DNA of 64,000 nt, taken from positions 62,001 through 126,000 of the forward strand of contig CAZJYC010000001.1 in assembly GCA_964550165.1 (NCBI GenBank). Direction: 5' to 3'. How positions within the stretch are numbered: the stretch's first letter is position 1; each line of letters starts with the position of its first letter. The position numbers and the translations under genes are program-made. Positions 17,626-25,938 of this stretch are shown here, one piece after another. The stretch comes from CAZJYC01 sp964550165 (lineage in GTDB: Bacteria; Acidobacteriota; Aminicenantia; Aminicenantales; Aminicenantaceae). The notes under the pieces were generated by a model, which was not told the origin of the DNA, did not search any database, and saw only the letters and a list, made by a program, of their open reading frames with translations.

Positions 17626-19763
17626 GAAAAACAGCCGTTTTAGCCATAATCCTTCTAACCTGCTGGGGATGTGCCACATTCAATCGAAGCTATAAGCTGG
17701 GAACAAGGGCTGCTTTCAACAAAGATTGGGACAAAGCCATAGACTGCTACCAAAAAGCTTCGGAGCAAGACCCCTATAATCCTGTCTACAAGCATGCCCT
17801 TCTCCGGGCAAAGCTTGCAGCCGCTTATTTTCATCTGAACAAAGCCCGCGAGCTTGCCTCGCACGAGAAAACCCAGGAAGCGCTGGCGGAGTACGAGAAA
17901 GCGCTCTCTTACGGCGTTTTGAACAAGGCCATTGCCGACGAGGCCAAAGCGCTCAGCGAAGAAAAAGTCAAGGAAGGCCCCAAGGAAGTTAAAATCGAGC
18001 TTCCGGTCAAGCTCAAAGTCAGCGAGGAAAAGATTGAACTCCGCTTCCCTGTTGGAGCTCCCTTGCGCTCGATTTTTCAGGCCTTGGGCAAGCATGCCCG
18101 GATCAACATCATCTTCGACGATCAGTTCAGGGATGTCCCCTTTTCCATCGAGCTTGTGGATTTGACTTTTGAGCAGGCCCTCAATCTGCTCTGCCTGGCA
18201 ACCAGGAATTTTTATACGATTGTCGACGAGAGGACAGTGGTCATCTCCCCCGATATGCCTCAAAAAAGGGTTCAATACGAGCTGAACGCGATCAAAACCT
18301 TCTATCTCTCCAACATCAATGCCGATGAGATTCGCGTCGCCCTGCAGCAGATGCTCCGCACGCAGTATAGGCAGCCCCAGATCTATGTCGATAAAAATCT
18401 GAACTCGCTCACCATCAAGGACACTGCGGCGGGTGTCGAGCTGGCAGAGAAGATCATCCGCTCCTGGGACAAGGCTAAAGGAGAGGTCATCATCGATCTT
18501 GATATCATGGAGGTTTCCAGGATCAAGCTCAGGCAGCTAGGGATGGAGCTCACATCGCAGATGATTGGCTTGAGATACGGCGGAGGTGAAACCACAGAGG
18601 ATCTGGGCTGGTTTAACCTGAAGGATATCGACTTTTCGAAAAAAGAGAATTTCCAGATCGCTATACCTGCCGCTCTTCTTCAATTTTTGGAGTCGGACGT
18701 CGACACCAGGGTCATCTCCCAGCCCAGGCTACGAGGGCTTGAGGGCGAGGCGATCACCTACCTGGTCGGAGACCAGGTTCCTATTCCACAAACTACGTTT
18801 CAACCTTTTGCCGCTGGCGGAATCAGTCAGCAGCCTGTGGTGAGCTATACCTTCAAGGATGTCGGCATCGATGTCAAGATCAAGCCCAGGATTCATGCCG
18901 AGTCCGAGATAACCCTAGAACTGGAAATCAAGATCAAATCCCTGGCTGGTGCCGGAGTCGCCGATATTCCGATCATCACCACCAGAGAAGTGAAGAATAC
19001 GATCCGCCTCAGGGATGGAGAGACAAACCTTCTGGCCGGGCTGTTGAAAGACGAAGAGAGAACGACCCACGCCGGAATCGCCGGTCTTAAGAACATCCCC
19101 ATTCTAGGAGGTCTTTTTTCAAGCACCAAAAAGGCCATACAACAAACCGATGTCGTCTTGACCATCACGCCCCACATCGTCCGCACCATTCCCGTCAGCG
19201 AGCAGGATCTGAAGCCTCTCTGGGTGGGACCCGAAGGAGTTTCCACAGGCGAAAGAGTGAGCGGTGCTATTCCCGAACAGGAGCTCATCGAGCGGAGGGC
19301 AAAGCTCGGAGTCGAACAGGAGGAGGCGGCCAGAAGAGCAGAGCGGGGACAGAGCCGGATTTTCCTGACTCCTGCCAGTGCCCGGGTTGCCCAGAATCAG
19401 GAATTCCGGGTCAACCTCAACCTCAGCACTCAGGGCGAGATTGCCAATATGTCTCTGAGCATCAGCTTTGATGCCCAGCTCCTGAAGCTCAAAGATGCGG
19501 TCAAGGGAGGATTCCTGGGCCAGCTCGGCGCTGAAGTGCCTTTCTTGAAAAATATCGATAATGCTTCCGGGTCTTGCATTATCGGCTTTTCCAGCCCCGA
19601 GGTAGGACGCGGGGCGAAAGGGACAGGTGTCGTTGCCACGCTTATCTTTGAAGCCCAGAACATGGGTGAGGGCGCTATCGCGGTGACCGATGCCTCGGCG
19701 AACACCGTTGCCGGGGAAACTTTGAGTTTCGAAACCGGCGAAGCCCGTGTCTTCGTCCGCTAA
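17622..19763 (+). CDS. pilQ: Secretin (PilQ/GspD) lipoprotein with C-terminal cohesin domain
   Basis: 713 residues. A lipoprotein signal ends at the Cys in LTCWGCAT; TPR-like helices follow (~25-115), then a secretin STN/N0 domain (~135-205), an N1 domain, and the secretin core (~295-520) with VISQPRLRGLEGE and VPIPQT, ending in QTDVVLTITPHIV. The last ~140 residues (from SRIFLTPASARVAQNQ) form a cohesin-type beta-sandwich with the usual LSISFDAQLLKLKDA and GTGVVATLIFEA segments. The secretin forms the outer-membrane pore. Cohesins normally bind dockerin modules, so the added domain may hold a partner or a surface protein. Last gene of the assembly operon. Confidence 0.93.
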   Translation: MRKTAVLAIILLTCWGCATFNRSYKLGTRAAFNKDWDKAIDCYQKASEQDPYNPVYKHALLRAKLAAAYFHLNKARELASHEKTQEALAEYEKALSYGVLNKAIADEAKALSEEKVKEGPKEVKIELPVKLKVSEEKIELRFPVGAPLRSIFQALGKHARINIIFDDQFRDVPFSIELVDLTFEQALNLLCLATRNFYTIVDERTVVISPDMPQKRVQYELNAIKTFYLSNINADEIRVALQQMLRTQYRQPQIYVDKNLNSLTIKDTAAGVELAEKIIRSWDKAKGEVIIDLDIMEVSRIKLRQLGMELTSQMIGLRYGGGETTEDLGWFNLKDIDFSKKENFQIAIPAALLQFLESDVDTRVISQPRLRGLEGEAITYLVGDQVPIPQTTFQPFAAGGISQQPVVSYTFKDVGIDVKIKPRIHAESEITLELEIKIKSLAGAGVADIPIITTREVKNTIRLRDGETNLLAGLLKDEERTTHAGIAGLKNIPILGGLFSSTKKAIQQTDVVLTITPHIVRTIPVSEQDLKPLWVGPEGVSTGERVSGAIPEQELIERRAKLGVEQEEAARRAERGQSRIFLTPASARVAQNQEFRVNLNLSTQGEIANMSLSISFDAQLLKLKDAVKGGFLGQLGAEVPFLKNIDNASGSCIIGFSSPEVGRGAKGTGVVATLIFEAQNMGEGAIAVTDASANTVAGETLSFETGEARVFVR

Positions 19764-19764
19764 A

Positions 19765-19793
19765 TTGACTTCCCAGGGGCATTCGGCTAGAAT
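19765..19793 (+). promoter_or_regulatory. Promoter of the tRNA gene
   Basis: TTGACT (19765-19770), 17-base spacer, TAGAAT (19788-19793), placing the transcript start near 19800, five bases before the tRNA. Confidence 0.65.
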
Positions 19794-19804
19794 CTAACCC
19801 TTCC

Positions 19805-19878
19805 GGCGGTGTAGCTCAGGTGGTTAGAGCATGCGGCTCATATCCGCAGTGTCGGGGGTTCGAATCCCTCCACCGCCA
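19805..19878 (+). tRNA. tRNA with CAT anticodon (elongator Met or Ile2)
   Basis: A complete 74-base cloverleaf: acceptor GGCGGTG/CACCGCC, D arm GCTC...GAGC, anticodon stem TGCGG/CCGCA with loop CTCATAT (anticodon CAT), five-base variable loop, T arm GGGGG-TTCGAAT-CCCTC, discriminator A; CCA is not encoded. Base pair 1-72 is intact, so it is not the initiator tRNA. It is either elongator tRNA-Met or the tRNA-Ile2 whose C34 is converted to lysidine. The enzyme for that modification, TilS, is the next gene, which favours but does not prove Ile2. Confidence 0.95.
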
Positions 19879-19994
19879 CTTTAAAACCGCTCTTGGAAAG
19901 CAGCGGTGAATCGAAGATTTCTTTGGCCTAACGGAGAAAACGTGCTTCGCCGTTCTCCCAACGAGGGTAGCGCAGGCCTCCAGAAGGAAATGCG

Positions 19995-21422
19995 TTGAGT
20001 TTCACTTCCAAAAAATCCCCGAACGAGAAGTCCGGCCCCAGGATTTTCACCAAAGTCAAAAAGACAATCCTTGGTCACGGCCTCTTCCGAAAAAAAGACA
20101 GAATTCTCATCGCCTGCTCCGGGGGGGTGGATTCCACGGCCCTGCTTCACATTCTCCTCGACCTCAGCCAGGAATGGTCTTTTGAGCTTTTTCTGGGCCA
20201 TTTCAACCACAGGCTGCGAAGCACGGCCGACAGGGACGAGCGGTTTGTGCGGCGCATGGCCAAGAAATATTCTCTTCCTCTCTTTGTTGGAAGGCAGGAT
20301 GTCCGCTCCTATGCGCGGAAAAAGAAATTGAACATTGAGGAGGCGGGAAGGGAGCTCCGCTATCGCTTTTTGAAGAGAACCGCGGCCAGAATCGGCACCG
20401 GCAAAATCGCCACCGGCCACACCATGAGCGACCAGGCAGAGACCTTTTTGATGAGGCTTTTAAGGGGAAGCGGGCTTCGCGGGCTGGCGGGAATCTACCC
20501 GGCAGTGGAAGGGATGGTGGTCAGGCCTCTGCTTGAGGTTGAGCGCGAAGAGATCGAAAATTACCTCAAAGCCCAGGGAATAGAGTTCCGCTTCGACGAA
20601 AGCAACCTCGACCGCCGCTACTTACGGAACAGAATCAGATTGGAGCTCATTCCTTACCTCGAAGAGAATTTTGAGCCCGGGATTGTCTCTCAACTGGGGA
20701 AAATAGCTTCCATCATTCGTGAAGAAGACACTTTTTTGGAAAAACTCTCCGAAAGAGAGGCGAAAAAGCTGATCATGAAAAAAGGCAACGAGCTCTTTCT
20801 GAACGCCAAATCTCTTCGCCTTTTGCCCCTTGCGCTTTCGAGGCGTATCGTCAGGAATTTCCTCTCCGAGCTCAGGGGAAGCCTGAGAGGCGTCTCTTTC
20901 GAGGACGTGGAGGGAGTTTTGAGCCTTGGCGAGGGGAAGGGCTATCCTCTGAGAAGAGACTTTGTTCTGCGGAGAGAACGCGGTTGGATCTCTAAGAGCA
21001 AAAAAACGCCTAAAATTCCGTTTGAATACCTCTGGAGCGGAAAAGTCCCCCTGGACATCGAAGAGATTCATTTGAAATTCAAGGGAAAAAAGATGGGGAG
21101 CAAGAGTTGCAGTCGCTTTGATTTTGACGACTGCACCAGGGTGTATCTTAACTCCAATAAACTGAAATTTCCGCTCTGTGTCCGAAACAGGCGTGAGGGC
21201 GACCGCTACCATCCCCTGGGAGCTCCCGGCAAAAAAAAACTGAAGGAGGTCTTCCGGGCGAAAGAAATTCCCCCCTCGGAAAGGGAAAGATGCCCTGTTT
21301 TTCTCTCCAGAGGAGAGATCGTCTGGGCTCTTGGCCTGCCTGTCAGCGAGAGGTTTAAAATCACAAGAAAAACAAACGAGATCTTCTTGATAGAAAAAGC
21401 CTGGCAGGAATTAGCCCTTTAA
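19995..21422 (+). CDS. tilS: tRNA(Ile)-lysidine synthase (TilS)
   Basis: 475 residues. The PP-loop ATP pyrophosphatase motif SGGVDS (residues 42-47) and the downstream GHTMSDQAETFLMRLLRGSG segment are diagnostic; the C-terminal TilS_C domain includes RNRREGDRYHPLG and ends with WALGLPVSERF. It attaches lysine to C34 of tRNA-Ile2 (CAT), converting it from Met to Ile decoding of AUA. The start is TTG at 19995, with AGAAGGAA about 6 bases upstream; the ATG at 19990 is followed at once by a stop. Adjacent to a CAT tRNA. Confidence 0.94.
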   Translation: MSFTSKKSPNEKSGPRIFTKVKKTILGHGLFRKKDRILIACSGGVDSTALLHILLDLSQEWSFELFLGHFNHRLRSTADRDERFVRRMAKKYSLPLFVGRQDVRSYARKKKLNIEEAGRELRYRFLKRTAARIGTGKIATGHTMSDQAETFLMRLLRGSGLRGLAGIYPAVEGMVVRPLLEVEREEIENYLKAQGIEFRFDESNLDRRYLRNRIRLELIPYLEENFEPGIVSQLGKIASIIREEDTFLEKLSEREAKKLIMKKGNELFLNAKSLRLLPLALSRRIVRNFLSELRGSLRGVSFEDVEGVLSLGEGKGYPLRRDFVLRRERGWISKSKKTPKIPFEYLWSGKVPLDIEEIHLKFKGKKMGSKSCSRFDFDDCTRVYLNSNKLKFPLCVRNRREGDRYHPLGAPGKKKLKEVFRAKEIPPSERERCPVFLSRGEIVWALGLPVSERFKITRKTNEIFLIEKAWQELAL

Positions 21423-21495
21423 GGTGAGAGAATATGCTCCTAGAGGGTAGAATTACGGGGGAAAAAACCCTCTCGAGTTTCATCCTCAAGGAGTA

Positions 21496-21523
21496 TTGAC
21501 GGAGACGGGAATTAGAGTATATT
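21496..21523 (+). promoter_or_regulatory. Sigma-70-type promoter for the pseudopilin genes
   Basis: TTGACG (21496-21501), 16-base spacer, TATATT (21518-21523). It would give a leader of about 100 bases before the first pseudopilin at 21628. Confidence 0.5.
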
Positions 21524-21627
21524 TATTACAGTTATTTTTTAGAGGAAAAAGACTGAGAAATGAAGCAAGCTGCCACGACAAAATAGAGTGGATTTAATTT
21601 TCTTATTTTTCGCAGGAGAAGAGGACG

Positions 21628-22032
21628 ATGGCTAAAAGAAAAAACGAAGAAAAAGGTTTTACCCTCATCGAAGTCCTGATCACCATCATGGTTTTGGCCG
21701 TGGTTTTGATTGCGCTCATCACCTGCTTCATCTACGGTTTCAACATTTTGACGCGAATGAAACAGACGGCTATGGCCACCCAGTGCGTCCAGGAAGAGCT
21801 GGAAAACATCCGGAATAAAACTTATGATGAGATCCTGGTCATGGATTCCACCTGGACCCATACGAATTTCTCCTACATGGAAAATGCGACTGGAGCCAGG
21901 GCTCTGGAAGATTCAGGGATTGGCGATGACATCAAGAAACTGACGGTCAGCCTGACCTGGGATTACAGAGGACGGACACTCCGGGAAGACATCGTCACCT
22001 ACATCACCCGAGAAGGTATCAATAAAAAATAA
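21628..22032 (+). CDS. Type IV pilin-like pseudopilin (PilV/GspI type)
   Basis: 134 residues. The prepilin peptidase site is G10|F11 in EEKGFTLIEVLITIMV, with the conserved Glu at +5 of the mature protein and an N-methylatable Phe. A long hydrophobic helix follows, and a short globular domain with the QEELENIRNKTYDE segment common in PilV/GspI minor pilins. GAGGACG precedes the ATG. First of five pilin-like genes in a row; expected to be processed by the peptidase at 27313-28089. Confidence 0.88.
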   Translation: MAKRKNEEKGFTLIEVLITIMVLAVVLIALITCFIYGFNILTRMKQTAMATQCVQEELENIRNKTYDEILVMDSTWTHTNFSYMENATGARALEDSGIGDDIKKLTVSLTWDYRGRTLREDIVTYITREGINKK

Positions 22033-22048
22033 AAAAGTCGAGGATGCC

Positions 22049-22651
22049 ATGAATGTCAAGAAAAACAAAGCCAAGACCAAGGGTTTCACCCTTGTTGAAC
22101 TTTTGGTGGTCGTGGCCATCATCGCGGTTATCGTTCTCTCTCTCGTTGCCCTCTACTCCTCCGGCCAGCGTTATTTCATCACCGAGAGCGCCAGGACCGA
22201 CATGCTTCAGGACAGCCGCTTTGTCCTGAACTGGATCTCAAGGGATATCAAAGAGGCTATTCAGGTCATTCCGAGCTGGGGGAGTTACACCACTGCCACC
22301 GACTGCCTTGTCCTCGAAATCCCTTCCATCGATGCGAACGGCCTGATTATCGACATCGCCAATGATTTCGACTACATCGTCTACCGCCTGAATCCTGACC
22401 ATCCTCAATGGTTGGAGAGAATCGTTGATGCCAAGGACGGAGTCAGCTTCAAAGCCGACAGCACACGGCTTATAGCCAAAAACGTTGATTCCTTCACTCT
22501 AAGCTCTGAGGGTGTGGCGCTCTCGTCTGTGGGCGACTTTTCCGCGGTTTCGAACATTAATATCTCGATGACAACACGGCAGACCATATTCTCCAAAACC
22601 TACCAGGAGACGCTCAAGACCGAGGTCAAGATGCGGAACAAGGGGAGTTAA
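22049..22651 (+). CDS. Type IV pilin-like pseudopilin (PilW/GspJ type)
   Basis: 200 residues with cleavage site G|F in TKGFTLVELLVVVAII and Glu at +5. The segment DMLQDSRFVLNWISRDIKEA after the helix is typical of PilW/GspJ-like minor pilins. It starts 16 bases after the previous gene, with GAGG upstream of the ATG. It probably forms a tip complex with the PilV-like and PilX-like proteins beside it. Confidence 0.86.
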   Translation: MNVKKNKAKTKGFTLVELLVVVAIIAVIVLSLVALYSSGQRYFITESARTDMLQDSRFVLNWISRDIKEAIQVIPSWGSYTTATDCLVLEIPSIDANGLIIDIANDFDYIVYRLNPDHPQWLERIVDAKDGVSFKADSTRLIAKNVDSFTLSSEGVALSSVGDFSAVSNINISMTTRQTIFSKTYQETLKTEVKMRNKGS

Positions 22652-22729
22652 ATGAATTTTAAAGGCGAAGAAAATCCTTCCATCCGAAGCGGGGAAGGAG
22701 GAAATAAATCGAGCCAAGGAGGCAAAGAA

Positions 22730-24001
22730 ATGAGTCAAACAAAAACAACATCCCGGCCTAAAGAGCGGGGCTTTATTCTGGTTCTGGGCATGATCATCAT
22801 GGCCTTCCTGCTTCTTCTGGCCGTGCCTTTTCTTTTCCAGCTCAGCACGGAAAACAGGATGACCAAAAAATCCTACAAATCCGTCTCAGCCTTGACGCTG
22901 GCTGAGGCTGGGATAGAAAGGGCCATCTGGGAATTGAACTACGGAGACATCTCCAGCTGGGCTGGGGATGACACCCTGCGCACCATGACCATCAACGACT
23001 TCCAGACTTCCGGCGGGACTGTCATCGGCGATATCGTGATCAACGTCGCTGATCCGGCGCTTGACGACGTGATCGTGGAATCAACCGGAAGCGTGGCTTT
23101 AAGCCCTTCGAATATTGTCTCCAAAACAGTCCGGGTGCAATTGCACAGGGATAATTTTCAGCCCTTTGATTTCGGACTCTTTGGGGTAACTAAATCACTG
23201 ATAGGCCCGCAGTCCTTCGCGAATAGTTGTAATACAAAAACGGGCCAGACGAACCTCAAGAACTGTCCGATGGGTTCAAATTCTACGGCTTCCGGAGCCG
23301 TCAAAGTGGATATCTGGGCAACATTGTACGGAAGTGCCTACTGCGGAGAGGACGGCAACCCGGCCACAGCCATAAATAACAACGGAACAATTACTGGCAC
23401 GAAATCGGCTATGGATGAAAGCAAAGTAATTATTTCTGCTCCATCACCTCCAACTCTTCCTAATAAGGGCGCGCTTGTTGTTCCGGACAATTCAACCATT
23501 ACCATAACAGAGGATGCGGAATATGACAGTATCTTTATCGGCACTAAGGCCACACTCCGGATAGAGGGCGATCGGACTATATACGTAAAAGGTATATTTG
23601 ATGTCGGCGGCGGTAATGGCTATTGGTCCCGAATGACTATTCCTAGTAATGGCAGCGCTGTCGTATATCTCGGTGGAAGTCTTAAAACAGGTGCCCAATG
23701 CGATATCAATAATACTCGAGACCCAGAAAAGCTCGTTTTTATGACTACAGAGTCATTCACCGGGGATATTACTATCCAAACCCAGACTCAGTGCAAAGCA
23801 GCAATCTATGCGCCGAACGCTAAGGTAACTGTTCAGGCCCAAGGTGGGCTAAAGGGCGCTCTCGTGGCTAATGAAGCAACGGTCACAGCGCAGGGCGGTT
23901 TATATTATGATGAAGCCTTGAAAGATTTCAAACTGCCGCTTCCCGGTGCTGCCCAGCTTCAGGTTCAATCTTGGCAGCAGGTGGCAAATCCTGGATATTG
24001 A
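22730..24001 (+). CDS. PilX/GspK-like minor pilin with long C-terminal domain, paralogue 1
   Basis: 423 residues from ATG 22730, which follows an AGGAGG site; an in-frame ATG at 22652 is rejected. Prepilin-like cleavage site in ERGFILVLGMIIMAF; no Glu at +5, as in GspK/PilX proteins. The ALTLAEAGIERAIWELNYGD segment is typical of PilX/GspK. The C-terminal ~270 residues look like a repetitive beta-rich domain (GALVVPDNSTITI, AIYAPNAKVTV) and end VQSWQQVANPGY. It is about 35% longer than typical PilX. Bases 23170-23760 look richer in A+T than the flanks. Confidence 0.75.
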   Translation: MSQTKTTSRPKERGFILVLGMIIMAFLLLLAVPFLFQLSTENRMTKKSYKSVSALTLAEAGIERAIWELNYGDISSWAGDDTLRTMTINDFQTSGGTVIGDIVINVADPALDDVIVESTGSVALSPSNIVSKTVRVQLHRDNFQPFDFGLFGVTKSLIGPQSFANSCNTKTGQTNLKNCPMGSNSTASGAVKVDIWATLYGSAYCGEDGNPATAINNNGTITGTKSAMDESKVIISAPSPPTLPNKGALVVPDNSTITITEDAEYDSIFIGTKATLRIEGDRTIYVKGIFDVGGGNGYWSRMTIPSNGSAVVYLGGSLKTGAQCDINNTRDPEKLVFMTTESFTGDITIQTQTQCKAAIYAPNAKVTVQAQGGLKGALVANEATVTAQGGLYYDEALKDFKLPLPGAAQLQVQSWQQVANPGY

Positions 24002-24137
24002 GAAGCAAGAGCCAACCACTCTGAATTTTTAAGGAGGACAAGAAGAAAATCCGCGCTGGCAATGACGAAGCCAGTTCCCGGGTGAGCACACTTTTTTTGG
24101 GGAATAAAAGAATTGATCAATGAGGTAAAGAAAAACG

Positions 24138-25427
24138 ATGAGTCAGATAAAATACAAAAACTTTAGGAGAAGGGACGAACAAGGTTCTGTCCTGATAATC
24201 GGTGTGATCGTCATGGTCTTCTTGCTTATTCTTGCCGTGCCGTTTTTGTTCCGGCTTGGTTCTGAGCGCCGCTCGACTGAAAGGTCCTCCAGCTCCCTGG
24301 CAGCTCTCTCGCTGGCCGAGGCTGGTGTGGAAAGAGCCATATGGGAGTTGAATAAGGGGGATGTATCGGCCTGGAGCGGCGACGATACCATGCGGACCTT
24401 GACCATCCACGATTTTCGGACATCCGGCGGGAACGTCATCGGCGACATCGCAATAAAAGTTGCAAACCCTGAGAGCGATAATCCCGTAGTGGAATCTACC
24501 GGCAGGATTTCCCATTCTGGCTCTCAAGCCATAACCAGGACTGTCAGAGTTGTATTAGAGCGGTTAAAATGCATCCCTTTCGATGGAGCAGCTTTTGGCA
24601 GCCAGCAGGTGACTCTGAATTGGGCCACAGTGGATAGTTGGGATTCAAGGCTCGGGAAATACGGGGGTGCGAATGTGGGCTCTGAAGGACACGTGGGCAC
24701 CAACAGCACAGGAACCGGGGATATTAAACTGAATCATGGCTCAAAAGTCCACGGCGATGCTTACGCAGGGTATAAAGGCGACCCAAATAAGGTCATCCAA
24801 GAGAATGGAGGGTCGGTCGTTTATGGTTCAAAGTCGGCTTTGGATGCTCCAAAAGAGATGCCTTCGATTCCTGCTCCTGAAGGCCTTCCTGATAAGGGAA
24901 ATTTTGTCAAAAGCGGTTTCGGGACATCTACGCTAACTGAGAGCGGAGCGTATGGAGATTTCGTTGTCAAGGACCATCATAAGCTAACCATTCCAGCAGG
25001 ATATGACGTTACTATTTATGTCACAAACAAATTCAATATGGATTGGGGCGGACAGATACAAATTGAGGATGGGGCAAGTCTCAGGATCGTTCTCGGAGAT
25101 GTAAAGTTCTCTCAAAGCATGGGTGCTGCGATAAACAATATGAGTAAGGATCCTACTCGTTGCTTGATACTGGGAACGGATGCGTGCACAAATATAAAAA
25201 TGGATATGGGTTCTGATTTCTACGGAGCCATCTACGCGCCGAACGCAACGGTAAGCTACTGGGGTTCACCCTTTATTTATGGTTCCGTTGTGGGTAAGAA
25301 GGTGTCGATGGACGCCGTAGGATATATCCACTATGATGTGGCTTTGCAAGATTTGGACCTTTTCGCTGGATTGGACGTAGCGTTTTTAGTTCAATCCTGG
25401 CAGGAAATGGCGTCGCCGAAGTTATAA
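24138..25427 (+). CDS. PilX/GspK-like minor pilin with long C-terminal domain, paralogue 2
   Basis: 429 residues. Cleavage site in EQGSVLIIGVIVMVF (Ser rather than Phe at +1, no Glu at +5). It shares SLAEAGVERAIWELNKGD with paralogues 1 and 3, then YGGANVGSEGHVGTNSTG with paralogue 3. The C-terminal region is beta-rich (DFVVKDHHKLTIPAGYDVTI kept to this length) and ends VQSWQEMASPKL. GAGG lies upstream of the ATG. Preceded by 136 noncoding bases. Function as a tip or surface subunit is inference from family and place. Confidence 0.75.
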   Translation: MSQIKYKNFRRRDEQGSVLIIGVIVMVFLLILAVPFLFRLGSERRSTERSSSSLAALSLAEAGVERAIWELNKGDVSAWSGDDTMRTLTIHDFRTSGGNVIGDIAIKVANPESDNPVVESTGRISHSGSQAITRTVRVVLERLKCIPFDGAAFGSQQVTLNWATVDSWDSRLGKYGGANVGSEGHVGTNSTGTGDIKLNHGSKVHGDAYAGYKGDPNKVIQENGGSVVYGSKSALDAPKEMPSIPAPEGLPDKGNFVKSGFGTSTLTESGAYGDFVVKDHHKLTIPAGYDVTIYVTNKFNMDWGGQIQIEDGASLRIVLGDVKFSQSMGAAINNMSKDPTRCLILGTDACTNIKMDMGSDFYGAIYAPNATVSYWGSPFIYGSVVGKKVSMDAVGYIHYDVALQDLDLFAGLDVAFLVQSWQEMASPKL

Positions 25428-25938
25428 GAAGGCACGCAAGCCCCGTTTATGATTGTCTCTCTTTTTTTCCTCATTTTTTCAGCTATGGTTACATTTCGTC
25501 CTCAAGAGCAGGAGCGAGTGACCGCCATACTCAAAAATTTTAAGCCGGATTTTTGATTCATTCCCCATAAAAAATCCTTCCTTCTAAAAAATTTTCTTTC
25601 CTGTATTCCTGAGTGCACGCAAGTTTATTTTTGAAACAAACCTTTTGAGCCTTCCCTTTCTCTGTTTACAAAATGAATTTGAAAATTTTCCAAATCCTGA
25701 CGGAGCCTGTTGGCCGGAGATTGGAAATTTCCGTTTTTTGAGAACTGGAGCGACTAAACTTTTCGGTTAGGAAGCGGTAAGAAAGGCTAAGGAGATGAAG
25801 CCAAGACAATTTTCGCCAAAATCACATTTCATCCATTCAAGGCTTCTGCTCGCTCCTCGAGCAGAGAAGGGGAAAAGTCTTTCTTCCATGGGCAGAAGGG
25901 ATAAGACGGATTTTTATTCCATGACGGAGGTCAGCAAA
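25428..25938 (+). other. Noncoding stretch before the third PilX-like gene
   Basis: 511 bases with several poly-T and poly-A runs and no recognised gene, RNA or strong terminator. An in-frame extension from 25795 into the next gene exists but lacks a coding look. A TGGCCGG...TTGG string near 25710 is a poor sigma-54 match and is not called. The last 200 bases presumably hold the promoter of the 25939 gene. Confidence 0.4.

Noticed and set aside
24002..24137. Possible riboswitch (c-di-GMP-like) before the second PilX-like gene
   Set aside because: A CTGGC/GCCAG hairpin is present but none of the conserved GEMM core segments can be found.
25710..25726. TGGCCGG-N4-TTGG as a sigma-54 promoter for the third PilX-like gene
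   Set aside because: The essential -12 GC is GG and the -24 element is degenerate; distance to the gene is over 200 bases.
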